DNA of 64,000 nt from Globodera rostochiensis (taxonomy: Eukaryota; Nematoda; Chromadorea; Rhabditida; Heteroderidae). The position numbers and the translations under genes are program-made. Shown here in pieces: positions 57,939 to 64,000 of the stretch (position 1 is its first letter; every line of letters begins with the position of its first letter). The stretch lies in assembly GCA_018350325.1 (NCBI GenBank), contig JAEVLN010000020.1:1023796-1087795 (forward strand), given 5' to 3'. The notes beneath the pieces were generated by a model. That model ran no database searches. It was not told the origin of the DNA and saw nothing but the letters and a program-made list of their open reading frames with translations.

Positions 57939-60502
57939 ATGTTAATGATTTCGGTCAAACGCATTTCCCTTGGTGGATGTCGATTTGCGCTTTTGCGCAG
58001 CAAATGGCGACAATGCGTGACTTGTTTTAGTCCTTATCCGAACATTTTCTGTTCTCTGTTTTTTACTTCGGATTCTGTTCAGTCAAAATCGATAGTGAAC
58101 AGTGAAATGGCGGACTTTACTCAGAATCACCGCAAAAACTCAGCTGTTCAACAAAAAACAAACCGAAACAGGCGGAAACGGCCTCTGACAATGGTCCTTT
58201 TTAAATTCTGAATATGAAAGGTGTTTTTGAAATATCTAATCTCGAAAGCGTCTTTTTGGTTCTTAGTTAGTGATTGATTTGCTGCAGGGACGTAGCCAGG
58301 GGGGGGGCGGGGGGGGGGGGGGAATTCCCCCCCCCCCCGAAATGAAATTTCAGAAAAAAAAACAAGAGGGGGGACCCTATTGTTTTACACTTTTACAACT
58401 TTTTGATCAATTTTCTTAACAAATTGCCATCAAAAATCAAAAAAATTTTCCCGGCGGCGCCTATCGGCACCGCCGGGCCGCCCCTGCTGGCGCTCAAATG
58501 CCATCTGAGCGCCGCGCTCAGATGGATCAATTCCCCCCTCCGAAATTTTTTTTCTAGCTACGTCCCTGATTTGCTGTATCCACATAGGAATCAAAATTGG
58601 AAAAAAATAAATCAATTAAAATAAAATTTTTCTGATTTTCAGCTCTTCAAACACAAGGTAATTGTGCTGTGCTGATTCGAATATTTTTGATGATGAGTCA
58701 ATCCTAGCAAAACACAGCCACCACAACATTGCCCGAAGTGAATTGCGTTCCAGTCGCTGAATGCTTTGATATCGGTTGTTTTATATTTTTATGCGGTTTT
58801 GAATAACTAAAACATAACCATGACTTTGTAAATGAGGGGCTGCGTCTTGCAGGCTTAGGCCCTTGCCTCCCTTATGAAAATTAAAATGTAAATGTTTAGA
58901 TGCAATGTGCAAAGACGCGAAATTTACCAATTTTTTCACCTTTAATTATGTCGACGGTAAAAAAGCGTTTGCCTTTTTCTAAATTTATTTATTGAATTAT
59001 TTTAGACAACAAAATCGCAGTTTATTGCCGTCAAAAGGTGTTTAAAATGCGAGAAGCGAAAGTTTACGGCGACTTTTTTGTGTTTGCCGAGGGAGTTGTC
59101 GTTTTTTGGGATGTTGGGTAGGTTTATTTGCTTATCAACACAACGTCTATCAACAACAAAATTTCTCTGTCCTTTTTTAATTTTGAGATATAAAACACAT
59201 AATTGCATGATTTTAGTCGCAGAAGCCAGGCTTTCATTGGCAACATTTTGAGCAAATACCAACATAACCCATTTGGTGATCAACTAAAAAAAGACGAAGA
59301 AGAAACAATGGCCATCGACTTCACATCGTAATTGGGGCTTTGGGTGGAGGGTGGGGCGGGTGCGCAAAATGTTCAATTTTTAGAGGGCGCGTTTTGCATT
59401 TTCCGTTTTTTGTTAAGGAATTAAATTTTTGAATTTTGCTTCATTTCTGCGTGGGGTCGGCGGTGCCGATAGGCGTCGCCTAGACTTTTTGTTAAGAGAT
59501 TCGCAACCAAAATTTTGAAAAGGGTTTTTTTTTTTTGGAGATTTTAACAAGATTCAGCGGCTCCTCTTACGCCAGCAATGATGTAGTGTTTCTTAACTCT
59601 GAACGGCATCATCGACAACTAAATGCCGGAGAATCGGCCGGATCTTCCAATTCGGAGTTGGAACGATTCGCTTTTTCCCACGCGATGGCTGCCTCTGTGA
59701 AGATGGGCATTTGGGAGCAAACGCTTGATGAGTGTCAATTTTCTTTTTGGGGTTTTTTTAGACTAAAATCGTTTTTGTTTTCAAAAGAACTCGACGACAA
59801 AGTGCAGGGTTGTATTGATGGGATGAAGAACAGAAATGACCGGTGGTGGCGCTTTTTGAAGAGAAATGGCATTCCATGGGATCACAAAAAAGCATTGCAA
59901 ATGATCGGTGACAGTTTTGTTAATATTTCTCGAATATCATTAATATTTTAGGATGTTTTGCTGATTTAAGGTAGTTGCAAGTACCTTACTGGGCGAAAAA
60001 AAAATATTTTTTCGTTGAAACATTGCTCCTTTTTTACAGACATACAGTCAATTCAACGGACTTGCTGTCCAAAGATGTCTATTGGTGGGTATTTATTACT
60101 TAAAATAAAACCTAGGGCTGTTAGTCCGGTTTATTAAGGGATTTGCCCGAAATTGAGTCGGCATACGGATCGTTGGCTAGACGGCTATGTCTTCAATCAC
60201 GGAGGAATTGGGTCAATGAACGGTAGGTAACCATGATCAAAGAAAAATGGCCTATCGTCAGCAACACATTAAGACTTGGACACTGCGAATACTTTTCCAA
60301 GACCATTTCTGAGGCGCTTAACACTGAACATGTTTGGAAAAAACGGCAAATTCTCATTCAACACCCGTTTCAGTCTCATTTCCTCGAAGTGGTCATCATT
60401 TTACTCATCGCCTTTGAATGTGCTCACGTGGCAACAAATTGGCTTGGACTGGGGTACAGAAATGTTCGGCAGTATCTTGATTCTGGCGCTCAATCCGATT
60501 AA
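57939..60502 (+). CDS. rmnd-1: RMND1 homologue (DUF155 mitochondrial protein)
   Basis: The first exon, MLMISVKRISLGGCRFALLR followed by basic sequence, looks like a mitochondrial targeting region. After a long intron that holds a MITE, exons encode KVYGDFFVFAEGVVVFWDVG (the DUF155 hallmark), then RFSGSSYASNDVVFLNSE, ELERFAFSHAMAASVKMGIW, a Lys/Arg-rich helix (DGMKNRNDRWWRFLKRNG), TVNSTDLLSKDVYW and LPEIESAYGSLARRLCLQSR. The last exon has ISEALNTEHVWKKRQ and a C-terminal hydrophobic helix (FLEVVIILLIAFECAHVATN), ending at 60502. Order and motifs follow human RMND1, an inner-membrane protein required for mitochondrial translation. The exons between 58.2 and 59.0 kb are not resolved. Confidence 0.85.
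58285..58568 (+). mobile_element. hAT-type MITE with 8-bp target duplication
   Basis: The element begins CAGGGACGTAGCCAG and ends CTAGCTACGTCCCTG, which are inverted terminal repeats (one mismatch in the first 15). It is flanked on both sides by ATTTGCTG (58277-58284 and 58569-58576), a perfect 8-bp target duplication as made by hAT transposases. At 284 bp it has no room for a transposase. Inside are a G/C tract, one copy of the dispersed palindromic repeat (58451) and a hairpin with 11-bp arms (58501-58525). It lies in the first intron of RMND1. Confidence 0.88.
58451..58476 (+). repeat. Dispersed palindromic repeat core, copy 4 (inside the MITE)
   Basis: CCGGCGGCGCCTATCGGCAC plus CGCCGG forms a nearly perfect hairpin. 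TTTTCTTAACAAATTGCC precedes it by about 40 bp, as in copy 3. Confidence 0.75.
59457..59483 (-). repeat. Dispersed palindromic repeat core, copy 5
   Basis: GTCGGCGGTGCCGATAGGCG followed by TCGCCTAG and then TTTTTGTTAAGAGATT. This is the reverse complement of the CTTAACAAAAA-to-palindrome arrangement of copies 3 and 4. It lies in an RMND1 intron. Confidence 0.7.
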
Positions 60503-60877
60503 TCTAACTATTTTGTAGTGTAAACAAAGAGATGTCTGTATTCCGACAATTTGAAAAATATAAAGTTTGTTTGTGTAAGGAATGCGCATAAACAGAAAAC
60601 TTGATGGCATTTACTTTGTCCATTCATAAAATGCTTTACAAGCTTTATTCAATGTTGCGAAATTTATGTGTGAAACATTTTTTCCCCCTTTATGGGCGAA
60701 GCGACTATTTTTTCACTAATGGGTGGAATGTCCGGACACCTAAAAAATAGTTCAATCATTGTTGTGTTTTACCAGAACTAAAAAAAACGGGAAACCCGGT
60801 GAGAAAATTTTTCGTTCTGGGCCCGAAAAAGCCCAGTGCATTGAATTAGCGCCGTACTTCTTTTTTGCTGTATATGA

Positions 60878-60891
60878 TTTTGTTCTTGTAG
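60878..60891 (+). promoter_or_regulatory. Candidate spliced-leader acceptor of NSE4
   Basis: ATTTTGTTCTTGTAG ends at 60891, 20 bp before the NSE4 ATG, with no upstream exon of this gene in view. Confidence 0.35.
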
Positions 60892-60911
60892 CATAGATAA
60901 AGAATTTCTCA

Positions 60912-62874
60912 ATGATAAGCGGGCAAGAGGTTCGGGCGAAGGTTGTTCATCGTGCGCATCAAAATGGGCATGAAGTGAACGATGTCTTAATGGAAGATGT
61001 GGAGGAAGCCGGGGAAGGCACAAGTGCTCAACAACAAACTTTTGGAAGCGATCAGAATCGACGACTCGCATTCATTCAAACCACTGCTCGAATCAAAGGC
61101 ATGCGAATCTCGACATTTGAATCCTTACCTTACTTGCGCCAGTGAAAAGTAGTTGCCGTCTAATTAGGGCCTTGGTTACGTCTTTTTGTACTTCAACAAT
61201 TTTAAGAAGAGCTTCGCAAAGCAGAACAAGGCCAAACCTCCGGACAGACCATTGAGAAACTGTTTGAACAAGTCCATCGGAGTAACGTCGACATAGACAA
61301 TGTGCGTGCTGGCAACCAAACCTTTCGAGTTCCATTTAAAAAAACCTTTTAAATGTTTGACTGCGGCTTATTCAGCTCGGATTTTTGGATATTTGTGTTA
61401 ATATTTGCACTCAGTAGTAGTATTTTGGTAGTTTTCTTGATTAAACCAACCCTTTTGAAGACTTATTGGTCCGAAGTCATCACTCAATTCATATTTAAAG
61501 GGAGTGAACTTTAGGTGGACAACTTCCGGACGCTATGCAGGGGAAGCGAAGCGTTGGATCAGCTCATTCAACTTTCAGTCAGTCAGGTGGAGGGGATGAA
61601 GGATGAAACGGCGCACAGTTTTGATCCGGGGAAACTTGTTGCACGATTGGTTTGCGATTTTTTAATTAAATTGTTAAAAACTCGCAAATTACCAGAAATC
61701 TTTTGCAATTGCCCATCGGAAGACGGAGGACAAAGATCACTTCACCACAATCGGAAGACATTTCAATTTTCTTCTGCGTAAAACGCCCAACTTCAGTTAT
61801 TTGTACGGTTTTTTAAGCTCTTCTATTAATTTTTACATTCGGCCAAAATGTTTACTGAGGTTTTATTTTAGATTAATATTGTGACTTTATTTGATCGAAA
61901 CTAAACATGCACTTAATAACATATTACCATTTTTTAGACGCCCATGTTACGAGATGAAGGCGGATGGTCCGCATCTTCGTGAAAAAACGCAGCGAAAACG
62001 TACGACCCAACCGGTGAAGGAAGAGACGCAAATTGTGCAAGGAAAAACGGTTGGTCAATTCAGTCGAATGATTAAAATTATACGGTCTGACAATGTTTTT
62101 GTAAGTTTAAAGCAACTTAAAAACATTTAATCGTTTGGTTAAGGATATTTACATTCCAATTTTAACACCGAAAAGAATTCAATGCCGTCTTCACAATATT
62201 AGCTCATTGTGCGTTGTTTTGCTTTTTTCAGCTTACTGAAATGGGCGAGGCGGCTGCTGCTGCCTCCACGGCTGACGATGGCACCGGCGGGTCATCGACG
62301 GCCGTGAACAAGGAGCTGGACAATGTGCGCCGCCATTTGAAACGTGTGTACAAGCAGAACGGTACGGACGCGGTGGATTACTACCGCTTTGTGCTCCATC
62401 CGAACAGTTTTGGCGAAACGGTGGAGAACATGTTTTTTGTGTCGTTCCTAATACGGGACGGCCAGGTCCGACTTCGAGTTGACCCGTGCACTGGACTTGC
62501 GTCTATTGGTGCGCGATTTAACCGATCTAATTATTGAGTCTACATAAAATTCTTTATTGCAACACCATTTCAAAAACTAAAATAAAACAAATATTTGGTT
62601 TCTTTTTAAAAGATTTCAGATACTTTTAATTGTCAACTCTAAGATATTACGCTTAAAGTGCCCTTTATTGCAGTTAAACTAAGTCACGAAGAACGCGAGG
62701 AACGGCGCTGCGTGGAGCGTTCGAAGACACAAACAGTGCCACGGTTGGACTACGACACGTGGCGCCGAATGGTGTGCGAGCTGAAAATTGATGTGAGTGT
62801 TGTTGATTCTATCGAAAGTGGAAATGCTTATGTTTTTGATGCAGAAGCCGTACATCACGCGTCGAGTGCAGTGA
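60912..62874 (+). CDS. nse-4: SMC5/6 complex kleisin subunit NSE4
   Basis: Start MISGQEVRAKVVHRAHQNGH, followed by an acidic stretch. Further exons encode ELRKAEQGQTSGQTIEKLFE plus QVHRSNVDIDNVRAG, then VDNFRTLCRGSEALDQLIQ, VARLVCDFLIKLLKTRK, and a basic linker (REKTQRKRTTQPVKEETQIV). The C-terminal winged-helix part is clear: YYRFVLHPNSFGETVENMFF plus VSFLIRDGQVRLRVD. The last exons give RLDYDTWRRMVCELKID and KPYITRRVQ, with TGA at 62872-62874. NSE4 is the kleisin that bridges SMC5 and SMC6 heads in DNA repair. The C-terminal match is strong; the N-terminal exon edges are approximate. An Ala-rich run (GEAAAAASTADDG) is an insertion. It follows RMND1 by 409 bp on the same strand. Confidence 0.85.
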
Positions 62875-63618
62875 AGCCGGGAAGAGTGTGTTTTGGTGTT
62901 GTATGATTTGGCGAGATGAATGAATCTACTAGTACGTGGAAGAAACCACTTTTTTTTTTGTTAACCGTTGCCATACATTAAATGGTAAATGCGAAACTCG
63001 ACCCCTCCCCCAAATCTAGTAAGTTGTAGCTGGTTGGAGAGGGGCGGTGTGATTAAGGAAAAAAGGACGAATTAAAAGGGCAAATTTTTCTAAATTTACA
63101 ATTTTTGGATGGTTGACTGACGCCCCCTCTTCCCCTTATTACTTACTTCGCTCACCTCACTTTTATTTGTTTTGTAATACGTCTGGGATGGGCGCAATTC
63201 CATTTTCTTAACAATAAAATACAATTTAAAAATTCTCTAGCGGCGCCTTATAAGAACTTATGCTGTAAAATCTTAGCCGGGCGCCACTAAAAGCTTATAT
63301 AGTTGACTAATTTGTAAGGAGCAAAATTCCCGTCAGAAAAAAATATTTCCGTTTTTCAAAATTGATTTCTGCCCATCCCTGGTCCTCCCTCATGCAAGCC
63401 AGAAATTTAGCAAATATACTGCCTTTTGGTATTTTTTGACCATTAAAATTTGAATTTATTAAGATTTTATTTTCTTCCACATCCAAACTTCATCAGCAGT
63501 GATTGATATGATTATTTTTAATGGTTTTTTGTGGAGCCAATCATTCGCATTTTTCGATTCTTTACATATTTCCAGTGCAAATTTTATTTATCTAAAATAG
63601 CGCATAGAAAAAGTGGTG
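62875..63618. other. Intergenic sequence between NSE4 and CCDC124, with dispersed repeat copy 6
   Basis: AT-rich sequence. At 63200-63290, TTTTCTTAACAA is followed about 30 bp on by AGCGGCGCCTTATAAGAACT and then by AGCCGGGCGCC. This is a diverged copy of the dispersed repeat with a longer loop. An acceptor-like TACATATTTCCAG ends near 63574, about 45 bp before the CCDC124 ATG. Confidence 0.5.
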
Positions 63619-64000
63619 ATGCCGAAGAAGTTCCAAAGCGAGAACACAAAGGCCGTCGCGTCGCGAGCGCGCAAGACGGAGGCGAAGGCGACGGAGCGCG
63701 CGCGCGATGAGCAGGCGAAGGAAGACGCGCACTGGCGAGACGACGACAAACACGTGCAGAAGAAGGCACAGCGAAAGGTGCTTTTTTGTGAGGAAATGTC
63801 GCGATTTCCCATATTTATCGGCTTCAATTAAAAACAAAGCATGAATTTATTATTGGACTTTAGATTAGCTTTCCTACACCACTCGGATGAAAAGTTTAAA
63901 TTGTTTTTGTTGTTCCAGAACGATTTGGAGCAGAAGCGACAGCAGGAGTTGGACCGCAAGCAGGCCAACAAACAGGCATATGAGCAAGAGTTGAGCACGT
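63619..64000 (+). CDS. CCDC124: Coiled-coil domain-containing protein 124 (5' part, runs off window)
   Basis: ATG at 63619 gives MPKKFQSENTKAVASRARKT, nearly identical to the conserved start of CCDC124/Lso2. EDAHWRDDDKHVQKKAQRK follows. After an intron from about 63779 to 63918, NDLEQKRQQELDRKQANKQA continues the charged helix to the window's end. CCDC124/Lso2 is a ribosome-associated hibernation and recovery factor that binds idle 80S ribosomes. Only about the first third of the protein is present. Confidence 0.9.

Overview
This window is nuclear DNA from a nematode. Genes carry many short introns (about 37-150 bp, with a few longer ones), acceptors are pyrimidine-rich and end in CAG or AAG, and several start codons sit directly behind an acceptor-like site, as expected for spliced-leader trans-splicing. 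Splice phases and protein continuity point to several GC-AG introns (2666-2712, 39700-39788, probably 19765-19810). That feature is reported as unusually common in plant-parasitic cyst nematodes (Globodera and relatives), so a Heteroderinae-like species is my best guess. This is inference, not proof.

Layout: 1-803 is the 3' end of an unidentified Ser/Pro-rich gene. 1157-3761 (+) encodes a BRICHOS-like type II membrane protein with a Gln/Gly-rich tail. 3.8-16.2 kb is almost free of convincing genes. It holds poly-C/poly-G tracts, short GC palindromes, a 39-bp minisatellite and a roughly 1.4-kb C-rich array, with related repeat units in inverse orientation 2 kb away. 16184-21466 (+) is a complete Toll-like receptor. 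From about 23 kb the window becomes gene-dense: eIF3 subunit J (-), PRP17/CDC40 (+), TRAPPC11 (-), GRASP/GORASP (+), SMU1 (+), a Myb/SANT protein (+), a large WDR62/MAPKBP1-family gene (-) with a tRNA-Arg(ACG) in an intron on the opposite strand, RMND1 (+), NSE4 (+) and the 5' end of CCDC124 (+).

Functionally these are mostly conserved housekeeping genes: translation (eIF3J, tRNA-Arg, CCDC124), pre-mRNA splicing (PRP17, SMU1), secretory traffic and Golgi structure (TRAPPC11, GRASP), genome maintenance (NSE4), mitochondria (RMND1) and centrosome or JNK scaffolding (WDR62/MAPKBP1). The more unusual parts are the Toll receptor, the BRICHOS protein, the G/C-tract block, a hAT-type miniature transposon with a perfect 8-bp target duplication inside the first intron of RMND1, and a dispersed repeat with a GGCGGCGCCTATCGGCACCGCC-like core seen at least six times.

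Exon coordinates were worked out by hand from splice motifs, phase and protein similarity recalled from memory. Gene spans are firmer than individual exon edges.
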